From the NCBI GenBank assembly GCA_031289935.1, contig JAITON010000027.1, positions 1 to 7,227 of the forward strand: DNA of 7,227 nucleotides, written 5' to 3'. The translations under genes were made by a program, and so were the position numbers. The stretch's first letter is position 1; each line of letters starts with the position of its first letter. Of the stretch, positions 1 to 5,998 are shown piece after piece. Below the pieces are notes generated by a model. The model ran no database searches. It had not been told where the DNA came from and worked only from the letters and a program-made list of their open reading frames with translations. The DNA is from Treponema sp. (GTDB lineage Bacteria; Spirochaetota; Spirochaetia; Treponematales; Breznakiellaceae).

Positions 1-57
1 CTGGGCCTGGGTCAATACCGTAGAGGGTATGGCCTGTATGTGCTGATTGTCTTTCAT
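1..57 (-). CDS. N-terminal fragment of a hypothetical protein (cut by the window edge)
   Basis: On the minus strand an ATG at 57-55 opens a frame of 19 codons that runs off the left edge, reading MKDNQHIQAIPSTVLTQAQ. An AAGGAG ribosome site (complement of 64-69) sits six bases before the ATG, and a sigma-70-like promoter lies further upstream, so this is a real gene start and not a chance frame. The peptide is polar with no signal sequence. It recalls, from memory only, a family of small uncharacterised proteins in spirochaetes and Bacteroidetes whose N-termini read similarly (Ile-Pro, then Val-Leu-Thr-Gln-Ala-Gln), but 19 residues are too few for a family call. It is divergent from the two-component operon to its right. 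No function is proposed. Confidence 0.7.
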   Translation of the reverse strand, partial: MKDNQHIQAIPSTVLTQAQ

Positions 58-88
58 AAGGGTCTCCTTGTCGCGTTAAGATGGGCCT

Positions 89-117
89 AGTATAGCGGGA
101 GAGGGGTGTTTTTGCAA
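89..117 (-). promoter_or_regulatory. Sigma-70-type promoter for the leftward gene at 1-57
   Basis: Read on the minus strand, a -35 box TTGCAA (112-117) is followed after exactly 17 bases by a -10 box TATACT (89-94). The -10 matches the TATAAT consensus at five of six positions and the -35 matches TTGACA at four of six. The predicted transcription start, near 82, leaves a leader of about 25 bases containing the AAGGAG ribosome site. Spacing and position relative to the ATG at 57 are ideal. No start has been mapped; this is a sequence match. Confidence 0.65.
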
Positions 118-118
118 G

Positions 119-132
119 CCGCGGTTGCGCGG
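119..132. other. GC-rich hairpin between divergent genes
   Basis: A perfect 5-base inverted repeat, CCGCG and CGCGG, flanks a GTTG loop and is followed on the plus strand by GGGTTTTG. It lies just upstream of the leftward promoter's -35 box, so it is outside that gene's transcript, and it precedes the putative promoter of the rightward operon. It could be a weak structural or operator-like element. The stem is too short and the T-run too poor for a convincing terminator. Confidence 0.3.
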
Positions 133-161
133 GGTTTTGTGGGAACGGCCCTTTGAATCAC

Positions 162-190
162 TTGCTTTTATACATCAAATATATGATACT
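162..190 (+). promoter_or_regulatory. Possible promoter of the response regulator-kinase operon
   Basis: The only AT-rich island in this intergenic region (about 152-190) lies just before the rightward operon. It contains TATGAT at 182-187, a five-of-six match to a -10 box, but without a good -35 at normal spacing. An alternative reading is TTGCTT (162-167), 17 bases, GATACT (185-190), with weaker boxes. ATCA (174-177) and TGAT (184-187) form a short inverted repeat with a 6-base centre that could bind a regulator. A promoter is expected here because the neighbouring gene is divergent; which hexamers are used is uncertain. Confidence 0.35.
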
Positions 191-213
191 GGCTCGACAG
201 GGGAGGGAACCTT

Positions 214-1314
214 ATGGATGATAAACGTCATGTAATCATGTTGGTGGATGATAACATCAACACCCTTGATATGGGCAAGGAAATCCTGAAATTCCGGTAC
301 ACGGTGTTTCCTATTCCTTCGGGGCTCAAGTTTTTCGAAATTCTGAACAAGATTACCCCCGATTTGATCCTCCTGGACGTTGAAATGCCCGGTATGGACG
401 GCTATGAGGTGTTAAAGAGGATTAAGAGCACCCCGGGTATCTGCGATATACCGGTCATTTTCGTTACCGCCAAGTCCGATCCGGGCAGCGAGCTCACGGG
501 GCTGAACCTGGGGGCCATCGACTATATCTCGAAACCCTTCTCCCCCCCGCTGCTGCTCAAGCGTATCGAGACTCATCTTGTGATGAGCTCCCAAAGCCGG
601 GAGCTTAAGCGCTACAACGAGCACCTCCAGGAGATGGTTCAGGAACAGACCGAAGTGATCATGGAGCTGCAAAACGCCCTGGTGAATTCCCTGGCGGAAA
701 TGGTGGAGTTCCGGGACACGATTACCTTTGGGCATATCGCGCGGACCCAGAACTACATCAGGCTCCTGGTGGAAAGGCTCGTCAGGGAGGGGATCTATTC
801 CCGCGATACGGCGGGCTGGGACCTGACCATTGTGGTTCCCGCCTCCCAGCTCCACGATCTGGGGAAAATTGCGATCAAGGACCATATTTTGAACAAGCCC
901 GGCAAACTAACCCCCGAAGAATTCGAGGAGATGAAGCTCCATACCACCTACGGGGTACAGGTCATCGAGAAAATTATCAACAATTCCATGAAGCACGCCG
1001 CGCTGAATAAAACGGTTACCCAATTCCTTACCCACGCCAGGATTTTCGCCCGCACCCACCACGAAAAATGGGACGGTACGGGCTATCCCGGGGGGCTTCG
1101 GGGCGAGGAAATTCCCCTGGAAGGCCGCCTTATGGCCGTCGCCGATGTATACGACGCGCTGATCTCCGAACGGCCCTATAAAAGCGCCATGAGTACCGAA
1201 GCGGCCCGGGAAATAATCATCGGCGGCAGGGGCCGCCATTTCGATCCGGTTCTGGTGGATCTCTTTGAGAAAGAGGCGGATGAATTCGCGCGGATCGCCG
1301 GAAAATACCAATAA
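214..1314 (+). CDS. Response regulator with HD-GYP output (cyclic-di-GMP phosphodiesterase)
   Basis: A 366-residue cytoplasmic protein that should hydrolyse cyclic-di-GMP under control of phosphorylation. Residues 6-122 form a REC receiver with the acidic pair Asp12/Asp13, phospho-acceptor Asp55 (in LLDVEMPGMDG), Thr85 and Lys107, all canonical. A helical linker, probably coiled coil (about 125-158), joins it to an HD-GYP domain (about 155-360). Visible there are His174, the HD pair His214/Asp215 with Lys218, His243, the HHEKWDGTGYPGG motif (282-294) and DVYDAL (311-316). In the trinuclear HD-GYP family a Glu lies four residues before the first ligand His; here that place is Ile170, so the site may be binuclear. 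The ATG at 214 has a GGAGG site (202-206) seven bases upstream. The stop is 14 bases before the hybrid kinase gene, so the two are almost certainly co-transcribed and the kinase is the likely phosphodonor. Family and domain calls are firm; catalytic activity and partner are inferred. Confidence 0.95.
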   Translation: MDDKRHVIMLVDDNINTLDMGKEILKFRYTVFPIPSGLKFFEILNKITPDLILLDVEMPGMDGYEVLKRIKSTPGICDIPVIFVTAKSDPGSELTGLNLGAIDYISKPFSPPLLLKRIETHLVMSSQSRELKRYNEHLQEMVQEQTEVIMELQNALVNSLAEMVEFRDTITFGHIARTQNYIRLLVERLVREGIYSRDTAGWDLTIVVPASQLHDLGKIAIKDHILNKPGKLTPEEFEEMKLHTTYGVQVIEKIINNSMKHAALNKTVTQFLTHARIFARTHHEKWDGTGYPGGLRGEEIPLEGRLMAVADVYDALISERPYKSAMSTEAAREIIIGGRGRHFDPVLVDLFEKEADEFARIAGKYQ

Positions 1315-1320
1315 AGGGAG
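1313..1320 (+). promoter_or_regulatory. Ribosome site fixing the GTG start of the hybrid kinase
   Basis: AAAGGGAG overlaps the TAA stop of the preceding gene and ends eight bases before GTG at 1329. It supports the unusual start codon and implies translation close behind, or coupled to, the regulator gene. The first residues after this GTG lead directly into the first membrane helix, which a later start would remove. Confidence 0.7.
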
Positions 1321-1328
1321 CGGATATT

Positions 1329-4133
1329 GTGTCAATTCGTACCAGGATCGTTTTAATCATGAGCGGCATTGTGGTGCTCATCAGCGGGGCGAGCCTCGTC
1401 CCCGGCGTGTTTGTCAACCGGCAGCGTATCATGGGCGCCATCCAGGACGACCTGACCGCCAGCGGCCAAATCACGAGCAGGCTGATGGAGGACAACCTTC
1501 ATTTCATAAAAAGAGCAGCCGAGACCGCCGCAATCAAAATGGCCGTCATCCACCCGGAAGAAGACCCGGACCTGGTAGCAAATGAAATCGCCCAGGTATG
1601 GGGGTATCTTTCCATGGACATCATAGAAGAGAACGGGGAAGTTACCCACTATGGCGACAATCCCCTGCTCATCCCCACGGGAGAAAGCGACTATGTCAAG
1701 CGGGCGTTCCTGGGGGAATCGGTGGTATCTACCACCGAGCTTGTCCCGGACTACGGTGTGGTCGGCCGGGTTTTTGTTCCCATGGCGGGCAACCGTGTAC
1801 TGGAAGCGGTTCTGCCGGGATTGCTCCTGAGCGATTTAATATCGGGCATCCAGATATGGCAGTCGGGCAGTATTTTTGTCATCGACGACGAGGGGACCAT
1901 CGTTGCCAGCCCCCTCAGCGAGCGGGTGCTGGTGCGGCGCAATTTTATTGAAATGGGGAAAAATGACCCCGCACGGAAAAGCGCGGGGGATTTCTACCAA
2001 TACATCCTGGAAAGCGAAGCGGACTCTGGGTTAGGCAAATATGTTCTCGATGGCGAGGAACGGTACTGCGCCTATACCAGAATAGCCGGATCCGACGGCT
2101 GGTATGTGGGCGTGGTGGCCCCGGTGCCGGAAAGCCCCCTCAGCGATATTGTCGAAGTGCTGCTGGTTTCCGCGGCCATTGTGCTGGCGCTGGGTATTAT
2201 CGTCGCCCTGTTTGCCGCCAGAAGCCTTGCCCGGCCCTTTGAACAGATAGAGGTGCAGAACGTCCGCCTGGAGGAGCTTAAACAGGCTGCGGAAACCGCC
2301 TCCGAGGCAAAGAGCAATTTCCTGGCCAATATGAGCCACGAGATGCGTACCCCCCTTAACGCCATCATCGGTCTTTCGGAGCTTGAGCTTGGTTCGGACG
2401 AACTGAGCGAGGAAACCAACAACAACATTGAAAAAATCTATGGTTCGGGGATGACCCTGCTGGGGATCATCAACGATATTCTGGACATCTCTAAAATTGA
2501 GGCGGGCAAGCTTGAGTTGATCCCTGTGGAGTACGATGTTCCCAGCCTTATTAACGATACCGTAACCTTGAATTCGGTCCGAATCGGGAGCAAGCCTATT
2601 GATTTCCGTATGCACATTGACGAAAACCTGCCTATCAAGCTTTGGGGGGATGAACTGCGGGTCAAGCAGATTTTCAACAACCTCCTGAGCAATGCCTTCA
2701 AATATACCGAAACGGGAACCGTGGACTGGCATCTCTCATGCGAGGCGGATGAAAAGGACGTATGGATTACCGGTATCGTTACGGATACCGGCATCGGTAT
2801 ACGGCAGGAGGATGTGCCCAAACTGTTCAGCGATTATAACCAGGTGGACACCAAAAGCAACCGGAGAATCGAGGGCACCGGCCTGGGTCTTTCGATCACG
2901 AAAAAGATGCTCGAACTCATGGGCGGCGATATCGGCGTCCAGAGTGAATACGGGAAGGGCAGCACCTTTACCGTCCGTTTCCGCCAGGGGGCCGTGGACT
3001 CAGGCGTTATCGGGAAGGATACCGCCGAAAATCTGGCGGACTTCCGTTATTTTGTGCGCCGCCGCAATAAGAACGAACGGCTGGTACGGGCCTATATTCC
3101 CTATGCTGCGGTGTTGGTGGTGGACGATGTTCCCACCAACCTGGATGTGGCCAAGGGCATGATGAAGCCCTACGGCATGACCGTGGACTGCGTAACCAGC
3201 GGGCCTGCGGCCATTGCCCTCGTCCGTAAGGGGGAACCCGTATACAGCGCCATCTTTATGGACCACATGATGCCCGATATGGACGGGATAGAGGCCGCGC
3301 GGATCATCCGCGAAGAAATCGGTACGGACTACGCCCGGACCATCCCCATCATCGCCCTGACGGCCAACGCCCTGGTGGGTAACGAGGAGCTGTTTCTGGG
3401 CCACGGTTTCCAGGCCTTTCTGACCAAACCCATTGATATCATGCGCCTGGACATGGTGATTAACGATTTGGTGCGGAACAAGCGGCGGGAAAAAGAGCTG
3501 AACCTGACTCCCCGGCCGGTAGAGTCCGGGGAGAAAAGCAGGGAATACCGGCTTCTGCAAGAAAAAAAGATACCGGGGCTTAACATCGCCAAGGGCTTAA
3601 ATCGCTTTAATGATAATGCCCAATCCTATCTGACGATACTCCGCTCCTATGTGAACAATACACCGGACATACTGGAATTCCTGCGGGACATGAGCCCCGA
3701 CGCGTTATCCGCCTATGCGGTCAAGGTCCACGGTATCAAGGGTTCCAGTTACGGGATTAGCGCCGAACCGCTGGGAAAAATGGCCAAGGAGCTGGAAGAC
3801 GCTGCCAACGGGGGGAATTACGATTTCGTCAAATCCCACAACGGCCCCTTTATCGAACTGGCTCAAACCCTTATCCGGGACCTAGGGGAATTACTGGGGC
3901 AAATAGACGCGGCGGTCAATAAGGCGGTACAACCGGCCCCTGATCCGGCGCTTCTTGAGGTCATTCTCAAGGCCAGCCGGAGTTACGACATTGACGCTCT
4001 GGACCGGGCTATCGCAAAACTGGAACAGTACAGCTACGAGGCCGAAGGGGAACTGGTAGCGTGGCTCCGGGATCAGATCGGCAAATCGGCCTTCGAGGAA
4101 ATAGAAAAACGGCTTGCTCATGGTCAAGGATGA
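1329..4133 (+). CDS. Membrane-bound hybrid sensor histidine kinase (Cache-like sensor, HisKA, HATPase, REC, Hpt)
   Basis: A 934-residue inner-membrane phosphorelay kinase. A first membrane helix (about 7-29) and a second (about 274-297) bracket a periplasmic domain of some 245 residues that looks like a double-Cache ligand sensor (for example VIDDEGTIVASP at 184-195). No clear HAMP domain follows; a helical linker of about 30 residues leads to HisKA with phospho-acceptor His337 (NMSHEMRTPLNAIIG). The ATPase domain shows the N box (Asn451, Asn455), DTGIGI (486-491) and GTGLGLS (516-522). A REC domain follows (about 592-712) with Asp599/Asp600, acceptor Asp645, Thr678 and Lys700, then an Hpt domain (about 760-860) with His801 in HGIKGSS. 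A 65-residue helical tail ends the protein. Every relay residue is intact, so it should be an active His337-Asp645-His801 relay whose terminal acceptor is plausibly Asp55 of the HD-GYP regulator 14 bases upstream. The ligand is unknown. The GTG start is backed by a ribosome site eight bases away. Confidence 0.95.
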   Translation: MSIRTRIVLIMSGIVVLISGASLVPGVFVNRQRIMGAIQDDLTASGQITSRLMEDNLHFIKRAAETAAIKMAVIHPEEDPDLVANEIAQVWGYLSMDIIEENGEVTHYGDNPLLIPTGESDYVKRAFLGESVVSTTELVPDYGVVGRVFVPMAGNRVLEAVLPGLLLSDLISGIQIWQSGSIFVIDDEGTIVASPLSERVLVRRNFIEMGKNDPARKSAGDFYQYILESEADSGLGKYVLDGEERYCAYTRIAGSDGWYVGVVAPVPESPLSDIVEVLLVSAAIVLALGIIVALFAARSLARPFEQIEVQNVRLEELKQAAETASEAKSNFLANMSHEMRTPLNAIIGLSELELGSDELSEETNNNIEKIYGSGMTLLGIINDILDISKIEAGKLELIPVEYDVPSLINDTVTLNSVRIGSKPIDFRMHIDENLPIKLWGDELRVKQIFNNLLSNAFKYTETGTVDWHLSCEADEKDVWITGIVTDTGIGIRQEDVPKLFSDYNQVDTKSNRRIEGTGLGLSITKKMLELMGGDIGVQSEYGKGSTFTVRFRQGAVDSGVIGKDTAENLADFRYFVRRRNKNERLVRAYIPYAAVLVVDDVPTNLDVAKGMMKPYGMTVDCVTSGPAAIALVRKGEPVYSAIFMDHMMPDMDGIEAARIIREEIGTDYARTIPIIALTANALVGNEELFLGHGFQAFLTKPIDIMRLDMVINDLVRNKRREKELNLTPRPVESGEKSREYRLLQEKKIPGLNIAKGLNRFNDNAQSYLTILRSYVNNTPDILEFLRDMSPDALSAYAVKVHGIKGSSYGISAEPLGKMAKELEDAANGGNYDFVKSHNGPFIELAQTLIRDLGELLGQIDAAVNKAVQPAPDPALLEVILKASRSYDIDALDRAIAKLEQYSYEAEGELVAWLRDQIGKSAFEEIEKRLAHGQG

Positions 4134-4218
4134 CGCAGAACAGCACACGTTGGGTTGATGCCAATGAATAGCTACGGCTGCGCCTTTTTGGAGAAAATTG
4201 AGCCTCTACCCGGAACCA

Positions 4219-5217
4219 TCATGCACAGACTGCTTGCCAAAACTCCACGGCCTCTTCCAGCCAGCCTTCGGCGTCCGTGCCCAAGGCCAGGGAGAGCCCG
4301 TGCCGGCCCCCCGGTACCCGCTTGAGTTTGCAGGGAACCCCGGCGCGTTCCAGAGCCTCTGCCAGGGCGGTACTGTTGATGATGGGTACTGTGCTGTCCG
4401 CCTCGCAATGCCAGAGATAAGTGGGCGGGTAAGCCGGGTCCACCTGCCGCTCCACCGAAAGGGCCTCTACCAGGGCCAAATCGCTTTCCTTCCCCAGTAA
4501 ATTCTGCCGGGAGCCTTGGTGTGTATGCTCCCCCATACTGACTACCGGGTAGGCCAGCGCCAGGGCCGCCGGGGCCGGGAGCCCGTACTTACGGAACCCC
4601 GCCTCCGCAAGGCCGAAAGTAGCCGCCAGGTGTCCCCCGGCGGAAAATCCCATGAGCCCGTAGCCTGTCTTGCGTACCCCGAACTCGGCCGCCCGTTCCA
4701 GGATATAGCCTACAGCCCTGCCTAGATCGTCCTGGGGGTTGGGATAACGGGCCGCCTTCCCCGAGCGGTAGCGGAGCACAAAGGCCGGGAAGCCCAGGGC
4801 GGAGAGCCGGCCGGCCACCGGGTAGCCCTCCCAGATGGAAGCCACCATGGTGTAGCCGCCCCCCGGACAGATCAGCATAAAGGGCCGTTCGGCTCCGCGC
4901 CCTGCGGCCCCCGCCGGAAAATAGTGGAGGGTCACTTCCCGCTTGGCCGGATCCTGCCGAATCTCCTCATCACTATAGATATGATGGCAAACCCGCAGTC
5001 CCGCTTCCTGATTCCGGATCACCGCGTTAAACCCGTCGATCATACTCGCCGGGTCATCGGCGTTAAACATCAGATTGAGGGAACCCAGCCTGGAGCCCCC
5101 CAGGAGAAAGCCCCAGAGCCCGTTAATCACCCCCAGTTCCGCCGCCCGAATAGCCGGGTGCCGCTTCAGGTCCCGTACCCTGGTCTGTGCCGTCGCAAAT
5201 CCATCCATGCCCTTCAT
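4219..5217 (-). CDS. Alpha/beta hydrolase, esterase type (BD-FAE/HSL-like)
   Basis: A 332-residue probable carboxylic-ester hydrolase, convergent with the kinase gene and divergent from flbB, so transcribed alone in this window. The catalytic fold starts near residue 95. The oxyanion-hole loop is CPGGGY (117-122), the nucleophile elbow GFSAGGHL (190-197) gives Ser192, Asp274 sits in HCEADSTVP and His306 in GGRHGLSL, a complete Ser-Asp-His triad. This arrangement fits esterases annotated as acetyl-xylan, feruloyl or hormone-sensitive-lipase-like enzymes. The first 90 or so residues are a leader that I recall from related clostridial and spirochaetal hydrolases (a 'MIDGFN' segment and 'YSDEEIRQDPAKR'). 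There is no signal peptide or membrane helix, so it probably acts in the cytoplasm, perhaps deacylating imported oligosaccharides or other small esters; substrate is a guess. The ATG has GGAGG (complement of 5229-5233) eleven bases upstream, rather far. A minus-strand TATAGT (complement of 5292-5297) is a possible -10 box lacking a good -35. Confidence 0.88.
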   Translation of the reverse strand: MKGMDGFATAQTRVRDLKRHPAIRAAELGVINGLWGFLLGGSRLGSLNLMFNADDPASMIDGFNAVIRNQEAGLRVCHHIYSDEEIRQDPAKREVTLHYFPAGAAGRGAERPFMLICPGGGYTMVASIWEGYPVAGRLSALGFPAFVLRYRSGKAARYPNPQDDLGRAVGYILERAAEFGVRKTGYGLMGFSAGGHLAATFGLAEAGFRKYGLPAPAALALAYPVVSMGEHTHQGSRQNLLGKESDLALVEALSVERQVDPAYPPTYLWHCEADSTVPIINSTALAEALERAGVPCKLKRVPGGRHGLSLALGTDAEGWLEEAVEFWQAVCA

Positions 5218-5261
5218 AATACCCCAATCCTCCGCCCCCGGCCAGCCCTTGTAGAAAACAG

Positions 5262-5289
5262 TACGAATTCCCCTCCCCTTGACCGATAC
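5262..5289 (+). promoter_or_regulatory. Possible sigma-28 (FliA-type) promoter of the flbB-fliK operon
   Basis: ACCGATAC at 5282-5289 matches the flagellar sigma-28 -10 consensus GCCGATAA at six of eight positions. Twelve bases upstream, TACGAATT (5262-5269) matches the -35 TAAAGTTT at four of eight. The start would fall near 5296, giving a leader of about 33 bases with the ribosome site. Because the neighbour to the left is divergent, flbB must have its own promoter in this 111-base gap, and flagellar operons in treponemes are known to use sigma-28-like promoters. The -35 is weak. A sigma-70 alternative is TTGACC (5279-5284), 18 bases, CATCAT (5303-5308). Confidence 0.4.
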
Positions 5290-5312
5290 TAACTATAGGG
5301 TACATCATTTAC

Positions 5313-5320
5313 AGAAGGGG
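5313..5320 (+). promoter_or_regulatory. Ribosome site fixing the GTG start of flbB
   Basis: AGAAGGGG lies eight bases before the GTG at 5329. The next in-frame Met (residue 15) lies inside the membrane helix, so starting there would destroy the anchor; the GTG is therefore preferred. Confidence 0.6.
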
Positions 5321-5328
5321 ATTGACAC

Positions 5329-5949
5329 GTGGCTGGTAGCGGAAAACAGCATATTCTGGGCAGGGTGATCATGCTCTTGCTCCTTATCGTAATTTTGGTC
5401 GCCGGGGGCCTGGTCTGGTTCGATTATCTCAATCTGATTGACGTCAGGACCCTGTTATCGCCCCTCTACGGGCTTATCAACCGGGAGGGACGGAACCAGC
5501 CCCCTATAGGGGAGGACGAATACCTCAACTTGGACGCCGAACGCCTGGCCCTCAGGCTTGAGGCCCTGGAGCTCGAGGAACTGGAATTGAGCCAGCGGCA
5601 GCAGGATCTGGATACCCGCCGGAATGAGCTTGAGCAGGACGCCCAGGCCTTGATGGAAGAGAGGAAAGCATTTGACGAGGAGCAGAATTCCTTTAATGCC
5701 GCGCAGGAAGAAGCCGAAACTAAAGACAGGAATGTCGAGCAGAATGCCCGGTATCTAACTGGTATGCAACCGGAGCGAGCGGTGGCCATACTGGTCGCCA
5801 TGGATGACCAGGGCATTATCGACATACTCCGGAAGACCGAGGAAATCGCACAGGCGGAAGGCAGCTCTTCCATGGTGGCCTATTGGTTGTCCCTCTTGCC
5901 CCCAGACAGGGCGGCGGAACTTCAGCGCAAAATGGCCGCCAGACCCTAG
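5329..5949 (+). CDS. flbB: Periplasmic-flagellar collar protein FlbB
   Basis: A 206-residue protein with one N-terminal membrane helix (about 13-32), a short exposed segment, a strongly charged Glu/Gln-rich coiled coil (about 66-138), and a compact C-terminal helical region (about 140-203) that resembles the N-terminal domain of MgtE transporters (RAVAILVAMDDQGIIDILRK, then LPPDRAAELQRKM). That order matches spirochaete FlbB, which in Borrelia builds the base of the spirochaete-specific collar around the flagellar motor and affects stator assembly and the orientation of the periplasmic flagella. It lies 49 bases upstream of fliK, the same order as flbB-fliK in Borrelia; fliJ, its other Borrelia neighbour, is not next to it here, and a divergent hydrolase gene occupies that side. 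It starts with GTG. An alternative name would be a generic MgtE-N/coiled-coil protein, but the fliK neighbour makes FlbB the best call. Confidence 0.85.
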   Translation: MAGSGKQHILGRVIMLLLLIVILVAGGLVWFDYLNLIDVRTLLSPLYGLINREGRNQPPIGEDEYLNLDAERLALRLEALELEELELSQRQQDLDTRRNELEQDAQALMEERKAFDEEQNSFNAAQEEAETKDRNVEQNARYLTGMQPERAVAILVAMDDQGIIDILRKTEEIAQAEGSSSMVAYWLSLLPPDRAAELQRKMAARP

Positions 5950-5985
5950 AAAAGCTCTAGCGTCTCTTTCCGGATCTGAAAAGCA

Positions 5986-5993
5986 TAAGGAGG
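5986..5993 (+). promoter_or_regulatory. Near-perfect ribosome site of fliK
   Basis: TAAGGAGG matches the 16S anti-Shine-Dalgarno complement exactly and sits five bases before the ATG at 5999. It fixes the start of a gene that has no end within the window. The remaining flbB-fliK gap shows no hairpin or promoter, which favours a single transcript. Confidence 0.7.
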
Positions 5994-5998
5994 CAGGG

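Noticed and set aside
2031..2732. Leftward open frame of 233 codons inside the kinase gene
   Set aside because: It is antisense to conserved HisKA and ATPase motifs and reflects the GC-rich codon pattern of the real gene.
4120..4158. A 13-codon frame (MVKDDAEQHTLG) whose ATG overlaps the end of the kinase gene, as if a third operon gene had once followed
   Set aside because: It stops after 12 residues, has no clear ribosome site, and no continuation of a protein family is seen in any frame before the convergent hydrolase gene.
4176..4189. GGC-TGC-GCC followed by five T residues in the convergent gap, as a possible terminator
   Set aside because: The stem is only three base pairs, too short to stand as an intrinsic terminator; a real one for either gene is not visible in 4134-4218.
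4924..5292. Rightward open frame of 122 codons across the start of the hydrolase gene
   Set aside because: It is antisense to a well-supported hydrolase reading frame, has no ribosome site and resembles no family.
5322..5327. TTGACA, a perfect -35 hexamer just before the flbB start codon
   Set aside because: It lies between the ribosome site and the GTG, so any promoter using it would start inside flbB; no good -10 follows at the right distance.
5466..5873. Leftward Ser-rich frame of 135 codons
   Set aside because: It is the antisense of the Glu/Gln-rich coiled coil of flbB; the Ser runs come from reverse-complemented charged codons.
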